Source of the DNA: Sphingorhabdus sp. YGSMI21
GTDB taxonomy: Bacteria > Pseudomonadota > Alphaproteobacteria > Sphingomonadales > Sphingomonadaceae
NCBI RefSeq assembly: GCF_002776575.1
Contig: NZ_CP022548.1
Coordinates: 1,379,001 to 1,443,000 of the forward strand
Length of the DNA: 64,000 nucleotides
Reading direction: 5' to 3'
Shown: in pieces, positions 54,626 to 62,994 of the stretch
Layout: every line of letters begins with the position of its first letter
Numbering within the stretch: the stretch's first letter is position 1
The notes under the pieces: generated by a model
Told to the model about the DNA's origin: nothing
The model's database searches: none
What the model saw: the letters and a program-made list of their open reading frames with translations, nothing else
Translations under genes and position numbers: made by a program

Positions 54626-54666
54626 TGAAAAGAAAAGTGAGCGTCATCCTTAGGGGATGACGCTCA
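54626..54666 (-). terminator. Intrinsic terminator-like hairpin between xylM and xylA
   Basis: On the minus strand TGAGCGTCATCC-CCTAA-GGATGACGCTCA forms a perfect 12-bp stem with 5-base loop (54638-54666), followed by CTTTTCTTTTC. It lies 32 bp after the xylM stop and 41 bp before the xylA start, inside what should be one operon. It has every feature of a Rho-independent terminator and may set the XylM:XylA ratio or mark a processing site. Confidence 0.8.
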
Positions 54667-54698
54667 GGTGGCATGAAGACGATCGGAGGGATTCATCT

Positions 54699-55808
54699 TC
54701 ATGCAGGTGGACTGTCGAGCCACTGCGGCCAGCCTGCCAACGCGTTGGCCGCTCGTGCCAGTTTCCGCTCGCTGGGCGATGCAAACCTCAGGTCCCAATC
54801 TTTCAGGCGCGGCTGGGCAATGAACCTGTGCCAAACCGGCGGGACCATTCCGCACAGGAAGCACAAGAACAATGACGGCATCTGCGGTGCCTCGGGCTCG
54901 GGTTGTAGCTCGTAGAAAGGGGTGTGCCCGTCGAGGTGGTGGTTGATGTGATTGGTAATCTCCACCCCGATCGGACGCACGATCATGCCAAGATGGTTCC
55001 AGGCGTGATGCTTGGCGATCGGCTCGCCCTCGATCCGCAGCAAGCCGTAATGCTGAAAGTAATTGAAGCCTTCGACCAGCATCTTGGCAAAAAACATCGC
55101 CGCGACCGTCACCAGGCCGGCAATAGGGCCAGCGAGAACGGTCATCACTGCGATGATTGCGCCAACCAGCACCAGTTGTAACCACATGGCATTGCGCCAG
55201 CTACCCTTCGAATGACCCAGACGTGAGAGGATCTCGGCCTGCTTTTCCCAAGTGTCCTTGTACGAGCCCCACGTCGCCGAAAGCACGAAGCTGTAGATCG
55301 TCTGCCCTCGCAATGGCGTGTCGCTATCCTTGCCCGTGTCGAGGTGGACATGATGGGTGACAATGTGCGCAATATCGCGATTGGGGTCGCCATAGAAGGC
55401 GCTTAACCCCTTTGCGACAGCGCGCGGAAACCAATGCCGACGATGCATCAGCTCGTGTGCGACGGGCAGGGTCGGAACCGCAGAAAGCCAAGCAAGGCTG
55501 GCGATTGATCCCGCAATCTGCCAACCCGCCGCTTGACCGTCTAAAATCGGATCTGTGCCGGAGTTTACCGAGTTGGCGAAAGCCAGATAGAGCCCGATCA
55601 GCAGAGGTAGCTGCAGATAGATCGCAAAATTGGCGGCGAACGAAATGCCGCGCGCGCGCATTTTTCTGTCACTCGGTAGTGCAATGTCGAGCAGTAGCAG
55701 CACAGGGAAGGTGCCAAAGCCGAGCCAGACAAACTCGCCGCCAAGGACAAAGCCAACAACACCCGTCAAGGTCATCGCGGGCACAAGATAATATCGAAGT
55801 GCGTCCAT
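54699..55808 (-). CDS. xylM: Xylene monooxygenase hydroxylase (membrane di-iron)
   Basis: A 369-residue integral membrane hydroxylase, the same length as TOL XylM, of the AlkB/XylM fatty-acid-hydroxylase-like group. The histidine boxes are HELMHRRH (118-125), HHVHLD (152-157) and NHINHHLDGHTP (286-297), and several hydrophobic spans occur at about 8-44, 60-80, 100-116 and 208-245. It hydroxylates methyl groups of toluene or xylenes. ATG 55808 is chosen by family N-terminus; the frame is open 43 codons further. It follows an oxygenase beta gene by 141 bp. Confidence 0.92.
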   Translation of the reverse strand: MDALRYYLVPAMTLTGVVGFVLGGEFVWLGFGTFPVLLLLDIALPSDRKMRARGISFAANFAIYLQLPLLIGLYLAFANSVNSGTDPILDGQAAGWQIAGSIASLAWLSAVPTLPVAHELMHRRHWFPRAVAKGLSAFYGDPNRDIAHIVTHHVHLDTGKDSDTPLRGQTIYSFVLSATWGSYKDTWEKQAEILSRLGHSKGSWRNAMWLQLVLVGAIIAVMTVLAGPIAGLVTVAAMFFAKMLVEGFNYFQHYGLLRIEGEPIAKHHAWNHLGMIVRPIGVEITNHINHHLDGHTPFYELQPEPEAPQMPSLFLCFLCGMVPPVWHRFIAQPRLKDWDLRFASPSERKLARAANALAGWPQWLDSPPA

Positions 55809-55949
55809 TTTTCGTCTCCGATCCGACCGGTCCGCAGGCTTGCGGGGACCGGTTAAAATTAGTGTTCGCCCGTAGGAATGCCTCCGACGGAAAAAGCATG
55901 GGTAGCGACGCGAATTGCGACTGCATTCGGATTTCACGCCCCCGCAAGC

Positions 55950-56501
55950 CTAAAGGAAGATGTTCAAGTTTTTACTGGGCAGAACGTTATGCTTGAGTAC
56001 GATCCGCCGATTGACCAACTGATATGCATCTCCTGCTTCGCGCCAGATATCGACACGGCTGCCGATGAGTGAATCTTCCTCACGCTCATTGCGATTCCGA
56101 TATGCATAGAAGTTGGAAAAAACGCGGTGTTCGTCTGGCTTTTCAGTCAACTCTACCTCGACGTTCGTGATGATGTGCGTGTATCGGGTGGCTGGATCCT
56201 CGGACCAGGCCGTACCGGTTTCCAGCCGCGAAAGCCGTTTCTTGATTTCGGTCAGGTTGTCGTTGTAATAGGCCATCCGGGTCAGATCGTTGACTTGGTC
56301 CGTCGTGTCGCGGCGATAGCGCGTTTCGATGCCAGGCATGTGGTAAAGCAAGTCGTCGGCCAGCATCTTGACCCAATCGACATATTTCTCGTCGTCGAGC
56401 ATGCGCGCTTCGCGATAGACCGTCTGGGTCAAGGCATGCGTCAGCTCGAGCGAGGCGCTATGGCCAATCTGCGGGCGTTCCATTGTAGCGGTCTGTGTCA
56501 T
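55950..56501 (-). CDS. Rieske oxygenase beta subunit (NDO type, pair d)
   Basis: A 183-residue beta subunit: YREARMLDDEKYVDWVKMLA, YYNDNLTEIKKRLSRLETGT then AWSEDPATRYTHIITNVEVE, and LNIFL end, as in naphthalene/biphenyl dioxygenase small subunits. It is 14 bp downstream of its alpha partner. In sphingomonad clusters with this gene order the corresponding products (AhdA2c/A2d) form salicylate 1-hydroxylases; whether that applies here cannot be read from sequence. Confidence 0.88.
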   Translation of the reverse strand: MTQTATMERPQIGHSASLELTHALTQTVYREARMLDDEKYVDWVKMLADDLLYHMPGIETRYRRDTTDQVNDLTRMAYYNDNLTEIKKRLSRLETGTAWSEDPATRYTHIITNVEVELTEKPDEHRVFSNFYAYRNRNEREEDSLIGSRVDIWREAGDAYQLVNRRIVLKHNVLPSKNLNIFL

Positions 56502-56515
56502 TGGTTGATCCTTTT

Positions 56516-57886
56516 TCAGAGCGCGAACAAGCCGGGGAGGTCGCGTGTATCACCAACGCCGGTCAGGCGCGGTTCCGGGCGGTTCGGCATTGCTCCCAGT
56601 TTGTCGTTTTCCATCATGTCCAGCCACCGCTGGTAAAAGCCGCGCTGGTTGGCGTCATTATACTGGCCGCGGTAGACGATACCCGGCAGGGTATCGTGCT
56701 CGATCTGGCGTGATATGCCGCAGCGGTAGTGCAGGCGTTCGTGGCGGGTAACCACCCCACGGTTGACGGTGGTGCAGTTGCTCCAGTTTTCCCCATCGTC
56801 CATCTCGAACGTGCCCCCGGGGCCGAATGTCTGCATGACCCCCTTGGTGATCTCATCCTTGATATCATCGGGCATCGCTTTGTTGACGATCACCCAGGTC
56901 TTGAGCTCGAACTCCATCGGACCTTTGGGCTGCCACTGCCGGAAGGTGGAAATACCAGGCAAGAACGACACGTTGGGGAAAATAGAGGCGGAGGCGACCG
57001 ATCCGAATATCTTGGAGCGCATCTCGCCCAGCCGTTGCGCCATCTGGGGACGGATCTTTTCATAGTATTCGAGAACTTTCGGTCGGCCCAAAAGGAAGAG
57101 GTCGCCGACTCCTTCGGTGCCGAACTCCCATCCGTGGCCGTTAACGCTAGCATGGTATGAATTTTCCATGTCGATAGGCGGGAAGGGCTCACCGTTGTTC
57201 ATCGAACGGCAGCCGGAATCGTGGGTCCAGCCGGCATGATACGCATCGCCGACGAAGTTCTCGACACCGAACTTCCAGTTGGCGTTCATCACTGACTTGA
57301 TACAGCCGCCGATCAGTTCAGTGCCGCCATCCTCATTGTCAAGCAACATGTCGAGGTACCAGCGAAAGTCGCCCAACCATGCATCGAGACTGGGACCATC
57401 ATCGGCAAATGTCGCAAAGACAAGGCCCTTGTAACTGCCAACCCTGGAAACCTGCTTCAGGCCGTTTTTCTGTCGATCGATATCGTTATCGTCGTAGCAA
57501 TATTCCTCATGCATGCCTTTCAGTTCACCGCCGGTATCAAAGGCCCAGCCGTGATAATTGCAGACAAACCGGCGGGTGTTTCCGGCATCGGCAAAGCATA
57601 CCTTGTTGCCGCGATGAGGACAGGAGTTGAGAAATACCTTGATTGAGCCATCGGGTTGGCGCGCGACGATAACTGCATCCTCGCCCATATGGGTGGTCAG
57701 AAAATCGCCAGCCTTGGGCAACTGGCTTTCGTGGGCAACGAACAGCCAAGACCGCGCGAAGATGCGGTAAAGTTCTTCCTCGTAGATCTCGGCGTCGCTG
57801 AAGATCCGGCGATCGAGCCAGCCTTCCTTGAGATCCATGTAACGTGAAAATTCCGGCTCCCGGCCGATCCGCTCAATTCGCATCAT
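56516..57886 (-). CDS. Rieske oxygenase alpha subunit (NDO type, pair d)
   Basis: A 456-residue large subunit. Rieske ligands are C89-P-H91 and C109-N-Y-H112; ENFVGDAYHAGWTHDSGC carries the iron ligands in the naphthalene/biphenyl dioxygenase manner. Late stretch FGPGGTFEMDDGENWSNCTT is typical of the group. It differs from the alpha at 58428 in the iron-site surroundings and substrate pocket region. The preceding gene is a beta subunit (22 bp) and the following its own beta. No dedicated ferredoxin is nearby. Confidence 0.9.
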   Translation of the reverse strand: MMRIERIGREPEFSRYMDLKEGWLDRRIFSDAEIYEEELYRIFARSWLFVAHESQLPKAGDFLTTHMGEDAVIVARQPDGSIKVFLNSCPHRGNKVCFADAGNTRRFVCNYHGWAFDTGGELKGMHEEYCYDDNDIDRQKNGLKQVSRVGSYKGLVFATFADDGPSLDAWLGDFRWYLDMLLDNEDGGTELIGGCIKSVMNANWKFGVENFVGDAYHAGWTHDSGCRSMNNGEPFPPIDMENSYHASVNGHGWEFGTEGVGDLFLLGRPKVLEYYEKIRPQMAQRLGEMRSKIFGSVASASIFPNVSFLPGISTFRQWQPKGPMEFELKTWVIVNKAMPDDIKDEITKGVMQTFGPGGTFEMDDGENWSNCTTVNRGVVTRHERLHYRCGISRQIEHDTLPGIVYRGQYNDANQRGFYQRWLDMMENDKLGAMPNRPEPRLTGVGDTRDLPGLFAL

Positions 57887-57907
57887 TTTTCTCCTAGTAA
57901 TTTCATG

Positions 57908-58435
57908 TTAAAAAAACACGTTGATGTTGCTGTCAGGTAGCACCGCATGGTCAAGCGTGATGTTGCGCGCTAACAGATTCCAGCCATTCGCCCCGTTGCG
58001 CCACCGATCAGTGCGACCGGCAGTGAACACACGCGTGAGACCGTCGATGCGGTTGCGGTGAATGACGATTACCGAGTGCACGATCGCCTCGCTTTCGGTA
58101 TCTACGGGCTCGACTTCGACGTTCGAAACCACGCGCCGCACGAAATTGGGCGGATCCTCGGCCCATACAAAACCGGAGCGCAGGCGATCTATCCTGAGTT
58201 TAAGGCGGGCAAGGTTCTCGTTGAAAATAACGCCCGTGCCGATTGCCGCTGGGGGCGACCGATCCGCCCGGAAGCGGCGCCGCTTGAGCTCCATCCGGTA
58301 AGTCACATCGTTGCATAACAGCGCCAGCCAATCCTCGAAGCGTTCGGCATCGAGCAGGCGCGCTTCGTGATACAGGCGTTGTGTGAGCGCGATGAGACTC
58401 TCGAACGGCACCGGAGCGACGCTCAGCTCAGGCAT
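57908..58435 (-). CDS. Rieske oxygenase beta subunit (NDO type, pair c)
   Basis: A 175-residue beta subunit: YHEARLLDAERFEDWLALLC, FNENLARLKLRIDRLRSGFV then WAEDPPNFVRRVVSNVEVEP, ending SNINVFF. It overlaps its alpha subunit gene by 8 bp, indicating translational coupling. Together with the next pair it forms an alpha-beta-alpha-beta-xylM-xylA order known from sphingomonad PAH plasmids. Confidence 0.9.
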   Translation of the reverse strand: MPELSVAPVPFESLIALTQRLYHEARLLDAERFEDWLALLCNDVTYRMELKRRRFRADRSPPAAIGTGVIFNENLARLKLRIDRLRSGFVWAEDPPNFVRRVVSNVEVEPVDTESEAIVHSVIVIHRNRIDGLTRVFTAGRTDRWRNGANGWNLLARNITLDHAVLPDSNINVFF

Positions 58436-59777
58436 CGACTGTCTCCCGAGCGGCTAGCGGGTTGATGTTGTAGGTAGGAACCTGAGCCCAGCTGTCAGCC
58501 TGCATGTGCTCCTGCCATCGGCGGTAGAAATAACGCTGGTTGTGCTCGCTCACCAATCCGGCGGCGATGTCGCCGGGAAAGCCTTCGCGTGGTCCCGAAC
58601 GGTTGAGAGCCATGTTGGTGAATACGTCCATTTGTGCCGTCCGCCAGCCACGGGACTGTTCGGTGCAGGCGGCAAGATTATCGCCATCGTCATTGTCAAA
58701 CAGGCCCGCAAGCCCGAAGGTCAAGCACTGATTGTCCAGGATCGCCGCCTGTATCTCTTCGGGCATGTCGTTTTCCACCATCGCCCATGTCCATTGCTCG
58801 ATCCGGCCCGAACCCTTGGGATGGTAGACCCGAAACCAGTTGAGGCCCGGCAGGAACTGGAGATTGGGAAAGATCGTGATGTTGATTTGCGAACCCCAGA
58901 GCTGTTCACCGCGCAGATTGCCCAGCCGTTCGATAACCGTTGGGCGATTGGCCTCGAGATAGTCCAGCATGGTCTTCGGTTCGGGGTAAAAGGCGTAGCC
59001 CGAAACCCCGTCGAGCGAGGTCAGCGCCATGTGGCCGTTCATCCCGGCGACGGAAAGTCCGCCTTCGAGGTTGGCACTCGAATTGCCGACGCTGAGGCCG
59101 GACAGGTCCATGGACTGGACCGCCGTCATCGCCCCGGCATGCGCCCAGCCGAGATGATAGCCATCGCCGCAGACGTTCTCCACCGGCAGTTTCCAGTTGC
59201 TGCCCAGTTCCATCTTCTGGGTTTCGCCGAGCAGCGAAGTTCCGCCGGGCATCGCATCCAGCCAGACGTCGAGGAAGAACTTCGCATCGCCCAGATAATC
59301 TTCGAGCGAGGGCGCGTCGGGGTCAAAGCAGCCGAAAACGAGGCCCTTGTATTCGGCAACATGGGTTACTTGAACCAGGCCCAGCTTGCTGCGATCCAGC
59401 TCGCCAAAATAGGCCTCGTTTTCCAGCGGAACCCCGGCGAGCGACCCGTCCGGCGCGAACGACCAGCCATGGTAGTTGCAGGTAAAGGCCTTGGCATTGC
59501 CGCGGTCGGCGCGGCAAATGCGGTTCCCGCGGTGGGTGCAGCTGTTGAGGAACGCCTTGATTGATCCGTCTTTCTGGCGAATGACGATGACATCATCCTC
59601 GCCCATGAAGGTGCGGAAATAGTCACCGGCTTTGGGGATCTGGCTGGTGTGAACGAGGAAAAGCCAGCAGCGACCGAAAATGCGTTCGAGCTCCTGCTTG
59701 TAGAGTTCCTCGCTCGAGTAAATCGTCCGCGATTGCCGACCCGTTGCCGTATCGATCAGTTCGGAAACATCCGTCAT
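58428..59777 (-). CDS. Rieske oxygenase alpha subunit (NDO type, pair c)
   Basis: A 449-residue large subunit with C80-T-H82 and C100-N-Y-H103 Rieske ligands and ENVCGDGYHLGWAHAGAMTA iron site. The stretch AFLNSCTHRGNRICRADRGN is close to that of sphingomonad naphthalene/biphenyl dioxygenase and salicylate 1-hydroxylase alpha subunits. ATG 59777 is preceded by GTGGAGAGAG; the frame runs four codons further. It is the first gene of the minus-strand operon and lies 66 bp downstream of a sigma-54 promoter candidate. Confidence 0.9.
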   Translation of the reverse strand: MTDVSELIDTATGRQSRTIYSSEELYKQELERIFGRCWLFLVHTSQIPKAGDYFRTFMGEDDVIVIRQKDGSIKAFLNSCTHRGNRICRADRGNAKAFTCNYHGWSFAPDGSLAGVPLENEAYFGELDRSKLGLVQVTHVAEYKGLVFGCFDPDAPSLEDYLGDAKFFLDVWLDAMPGGTSLLGETQKMELGSNWKLPVENVCGDGYHLGWAHAGAMTAVQSMDLSGLSVGNSSANLEGGLSVAGMNGHMALTSLDGVSGYAFYPEPKTMLDYLEANRPTVIERLGNLRGEQLWGSQINITIFPNLQFLPGLNWFRVYHPKGSGRIEQWTWAMVENDMPEEIQAAILDNQCLTFGLAGLFDNDDGDNLAACTEQSRGWRTAQMDVFTNMALNRSGPREGFPGDIAAGLVSEHNQRYFYRRWQEHMQADSWAQVPTYNINPLAARETVDA

Positions 59778-59842
59778 TGCTCTCTCCACTCACTCGTTGC
59801 CGCTGGGTTTCGGTCAGCCTATCTTGAGTTACAGCTTTCCCA

Positions 59843-59858
59843 TGCACAAAATGTGCCA
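59843..59858 (-). promoter_or_regulatory. Sigma-54 promoter candidate for the oxygenase/xylMA operon
   Basis: The minus strand reads TGGCACATTTTGTGCA, matching TGGCAC-N5-TTGCA at all but one position, with the required GG-N10-GC spacing. It lies 66 bp upstream of the first oxygenase start and in the divergent region with a sigma-54-dependent activator gene. The activator's enhancer sites should lie towards 59900-59960. An inverted repeat (GCAC-AAAAT-GTGC) coincides with the promoter. Confidence 0.75.
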
Positions 59859-59988
59859 GTTTCGAAAACCAGGCTGTTTCCATCATTATAACCAATAGCT
59901 CGTTGATTGACCTTTCTGCAGATTGACATATTTGTCATTTCTAGCGAGATAATATAGCGCTCGGTTCACATATTTGTTATGGTGCGGC

Positions 59989-61629
59989 ATGAAACATCTT
60001 CCGGCCTATACCGACCTTACCAGCCGACTGCGGTTCTCGCCTGAGCAAGGACGCATCTGGCGTGACAGCGAACGCTGCGTATTGTTGAGCAATTCCGCAC
60101 TGACCATGTTGCGCAACGAACTGGTCGTTCAACTGGGCCTTGTCAAAGCGCGTAGGCTGTTCTGGGAACTAGGCTTCGCAGAAGGCTCGCGTTGCGCGGT
60201 TGAAGCAAAACATTTGCGGCCCGGCAGCAGTTTCCTCGATGCCTTTGCGGTCGGACCACAAGCCCACGCAGTGACCGGGTTCGGCTGGACAGAAATCGAG
60301 ACTTTGGAGACCGATACCGAGAACGGACATTTTGAAGGCCGGTTTCTGGTACACGATTCTATTGAAGCCGGGATCCATCTCGCCACCGAAGGCGTCCACA
60401 CCGATCCGGTGTGCTGGCTGCAAACCGGTTTTGCCAGCGGTTTTGCGAGCACATTCGCAGGCCAGCCCATAATAATGCGCGAGATCGAGTGCCAAGGAAT
60501 GGGCCATCCAGCCTGCCTGCTCCATGGCAAGCCGGAAGCGGAATGGCCGGGGCTGGACGATGCCGAAACGAATGCGGTTCCACTCGATCCGGCAGTGTCC
60601 AGGCACCAAGACAAACATTTCGTCGCAGGGGTATCGGCAGGGTTCAACGCAGTACGCAACCTGATCGAACGCACGGCACGAACGGATGCCAGCCTGTTGT
60701 TTCTTGGAGAGACGGGTGTCGGCAAGGAGGTGTTTGCCAAGCTGGCGCACCGGCTGAGCCTACGCAATGATGCGCCGTTCGTCGCGCTCAATTGCGCGGC
60801 CATTCCAGAAGGCCTCATCGAAGCCGAACTGTTCGGCGTGGCCAAGGGCGCTTTTACTGGAGCCGGGGCAGACCGGCCGGGACGTTTCGAACTCGCCGAC
60901 GGCGGTACGCTCTTTCTCGACGAGATTTCGATGCTCTCGCCCCTAGCACAAAGCAAAGTCCTGCGGGCCATCCAGGAAGGCGAGTTCGAGCGTGTGGGTG
61001 ACACCAGGACCATCCAGGTAAACGTCCGCCTGATCGCGGCGTCCAACGTCGATCTCGAGGCCGCTATGGACGAAGGGACCTTTCGTGCCGACTTGTACTT
61101 CCGCATTTCAACACTCCCTATAAGGGTTCCGCCACTGCGAGAGCGGCGTGAGGACATACCGGGATTTATGGAACACTTCCGCGCCAAATATGCCAAGCGT
61201 CACGGGCGGACCGTTGACGGCTTTACGGCACGAGCGATTAACGCGCTGCTAATGCACGATTACCCTGGTAACGTTAGGGAATTGGAGCGGATGGTTGAGC
61301 GCGCTGTGCTGCTGGCCGACGAATCTGGTGCTATCGATTTGCGCCACCTTTTCATCGGGTCTGACAGAATGCGCATTCGAAGCGGCATGACGCTGACCCA
61401 TGATGGCCGCATCGACGAATCGGAGCCGAGGCAGGAAGAGCCGTCCCCGATTTGTCAGCTGGTTGGCTTGCTTCGCCAGAATGGCGAAACGCTCTCGACC
61501 ATAGAAGATGCCATGGTGCGGGCTGCTGTTGAAGCCGCTGGCGGCAATGTTGCACAAGCGGCCCGAGACTTGGGGCTGACGCGTCGACAGCTCTCTTACA
61601 AGGTTGAGAAAATGCACGGTTGCGACTAG
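59989..61629 (+). CDS. XylR/DmpR-type sigma-54-dependent activator
   Basis: A 546-residue regulator with the XylR/DmpR layout: N-terminal aromatic-sensing domain (about 5-140), V4R-like region (about 140-180, CQGMGHPACLLHG), AAA+ domain with Walker A GETGVGKE (240-247), sigma-54 contact motif GAFTGA (287-292) and Walker B TLFLDE, and a C-terminal Fis-type helix-turn-helix (GGNVAQAARDLGLTRRQLSY). ATG 59989 gives the family N-terminus; upstream TTG 59974 is less likely. It is divergent from the oxygenase operon with its -24/-12 promoter, its most likely target. The effector is probably an aromatic hydrocarbon or phenol. Confidence 0.94.
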   Translation: MKHLPAYTDLTSRLRFSPEQGRIWRDSERCVLLSNSALTMLRNELVVQLGLVKARRLFWELGFAEGSRCAVEAKHLRPGSSFLDAFAVGPQAHAVTGFGWTEIETLETDTENGHFEGRFLVHDSIEAGIHLATEGVHTDPVCWLQTGFASGFASTFAGQPIIMREIECQGMGHPACLLHGKPEAEWPGLDDAETNAVPLDPAVSRHQDKHFVAGVSAGFNAVRNLIERTARTDASLLFLGETGVGKEVFAKLAHRLSLRNDAPFVALNCAAIPEGLIEAELFGVAKGAFTGAGADRPGRFELADGGTLFLDEISMLSPLAQSKVLRAIQEGEFERVGDTRTIQVNVRLIAASNVDLEAAMDEGTFRADLYFRISTLPIRVPPLRERREDIPGFMEHFRAKYAKRHGRTVDGFTARAINALLMHDYPGNVRELERMVERAVLLADESGAIDLRHLFIGSDRMRIRSGMTLTHDGRIDESEPRQEEPSPICQLVGLLRQNGETLSTIEDAMVRAAVEAAGGNVAQAARDLGLTRRQLSYKVEKMHGCD

Positions 61630-61641
61630 ACCGTCGGGGCG

Positions 61642-61684
61642 TTGACTATTCTGCGATGCATTGTATAAATTGCAACACAGTGAG
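61642..61684 (+). promoter_or_regulatory. Sigma-70 promoter with variant recurrent motif, upstream of the reductase
   Basis: TTGACT (61642-61647) and TATAAA (61664-61669) are spaced by 16 bp, a good sigma-70 promoter. TTGCAACACAGTGAG (61670-61684) overlaps the expected start site; its reverse complement CTCACTGTGTTGCAA shares CTCACTGTG and the TGCAA half-site with the motif at 37154-37173. This points to repression-type control of the reductase gene by the same factor. Confidence 0.5.
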
Positions 61685-61740
61685 GTTTTCGCGCGGCAGA
61701 ACCAAGGGCGGGACGGGGTCAGGAATTTGGGAGATGTAAA

Positions 61741-62967
61741 ATGCGTTCAGTTGCTATCGTAGGGGCCAATCTCGCGGGTGGGCGAGCGGCGGAAGCGCTG
61801 CGGCAGGCAGGATTTGACGGCCGGGTCACCCTCATCGGTGAGGAGCCTTGGCGGCCCTACGAACGCCCGCCGCTGTCCAAGGAGTTCCTGTGGAATCCCG
61901 CCGAAGTGCCGGACAATTTTTTCCTGCAGGATGAGAACTGGTACTCCGACAACCGGATCGACCTGCTGCTCAACACCCGTGCCGAAGCGCTCGATTTGAC
62001 TGCGGGCGGAGTGCGTCTGTCCGGGGGGCGAATGGTCGCCGCCGACAAGGTGCTGCTGGCGACTGGCGGACACGCTCGCAAGCTGAACTTGGCGGGAGCC
62101 GATTGCGCCAACGTCCATTATCTGCGCACCCGTGACGACGCCTCCAGAATGGCTCTCGACCTTCGCCCGGGCGCACGGGTGGTGATCGTTGGCATGGGCG
62201 TGATCGGAGCCGAAGTGGCTGCCAGCGCGATCAAGCTGGGCTGCGAAGTGACTGCCGTAGAACCGATGGCGGCTCCGATGGAACGGGCGCTGGGCAAGCG
62301 CTTCGGCCAATGGCTGGGCGAAGAGCACCGCAAGCGCGGGGTCAAGACCCATTTCAACCGGGGCGTAACGGGTTTCAAGTTCGCGGACGGCGGCGTATCC
62401 GCCGTCGAGATCGACGACGGCACCGTCATCCCCTGTGATGCCGTCGTCGTTGGCGTGGGGATCATTCCTGCAACCTCGCTTGCGGTCGATGCCGGGTTGA
62501 CTGTAAACAATGGGATCGTCGTCGACCGTCGATGCCAGACCAGCAATCCGGCGGTATTTGCCGCCGGTGACGTGGCCGAACAGGACGGTTTTTTTGGCGG
62601 ACGCTTCCGGCAGGAAACCTATCAGAACGCAGCCGACCAGGCCCAGGCTGCGGCATTGGCGATGCTTGGTCACGAAGTCGACTACTGCAAGCCTATGTGG
62701 TACTGGAGCGACCAGTTCGATCTGAACATCCAGTTCTGCGGACAAATTCCGGTGCAGGCCGAGGTTGTCCTTCGCGGCGATATCGAAAGCAACGCTTTCG
62801 TCGCTTTCTTTCTGTCCGGCGATACCATTGACGGTGTCCTGACAGTCAAACGCGCGCCCGATATGGGGATTGGCAAGCGGCTGGTCGAACGGCGGGTGAG
62901 CGCCAGCGCGGATCGGCTTGCTGATGCGAACGTGTCGTTGCGCGAGTTGCTCAAGCAGACTGCCTGA
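61741..62967 (+). CDS. bphA4: FAD-dependent ferredoxin reductase (BphA4/AhdA4 type)
   Basis: A 408-residue pyridine-nucleotide-disulfide-type reductase: AIVGANLAGGRAAEALRQAG FAD loop, ERPPLSKEF, NAD loop VVIVGMGVIGAEVAASAIKL (about residue 145-165), and FAAGDVAEQDGFFGGRFRQE for FAD. It matches the ferredoxin reductase component of biphenyl/PAH dioxygenases. It is the only such reductase in the window and would feed the Rieske ferredoxin at 35760 and thereby several oxygenases. GGGAGATGTAAA precedes ATG. Confidence 0.92.
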   Translation: MRSVAIVGANLAGGRAAEALRQAGFDGRVTLIGEEPWRPYERPPLSKEFLWNPAEVPDNFFLQDENWYSDNRIDLLLNTRAEALDLTAGGVRLSGGRMVAADKVLLATGGHARKLNLAGADCANVHYLRTRDDASRMALDLRPGARVVIVGMGVIGAEVAASAIKLGCEVTAVEPMAAPMERALGKRFGQWLGEEHRKRGVKTHFNRGVTGFKFADGGVSAVEIDDGTVIPCDAVVVGVGIIPATSLAVDAGLTVNNGIVVDRRCQTSNPAVFAAGDVAEQDGFFGGRFRQETYQNAADQAQAAALAMLGHEVDYCKPMWYWSDQFDLNIQFCGQIPVQAEVVLRGDIESNAFVAFFLSGDTIDGVLTVKRAPDMGIGKRLVERRVSASADRLADANVSLRELLKQTA

Positions 62968-62994
62968 TAGCGCGTGGGCGGCGCGGCAGCGGTC

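Noticed and set aside
58506..59564. 352-codon plus-strand open frame opposite an oxygenase alpha gene
   Set aside because: Antisense shadow of an intact Rieske oxygenase gene.
60129..61196. 355-codon minus-strand open frame opposite the sigma-54 activator
   Set aside because: Antisense shadow; Ser/Arg-rich translation without domain, against a clear AAA+ regulator.
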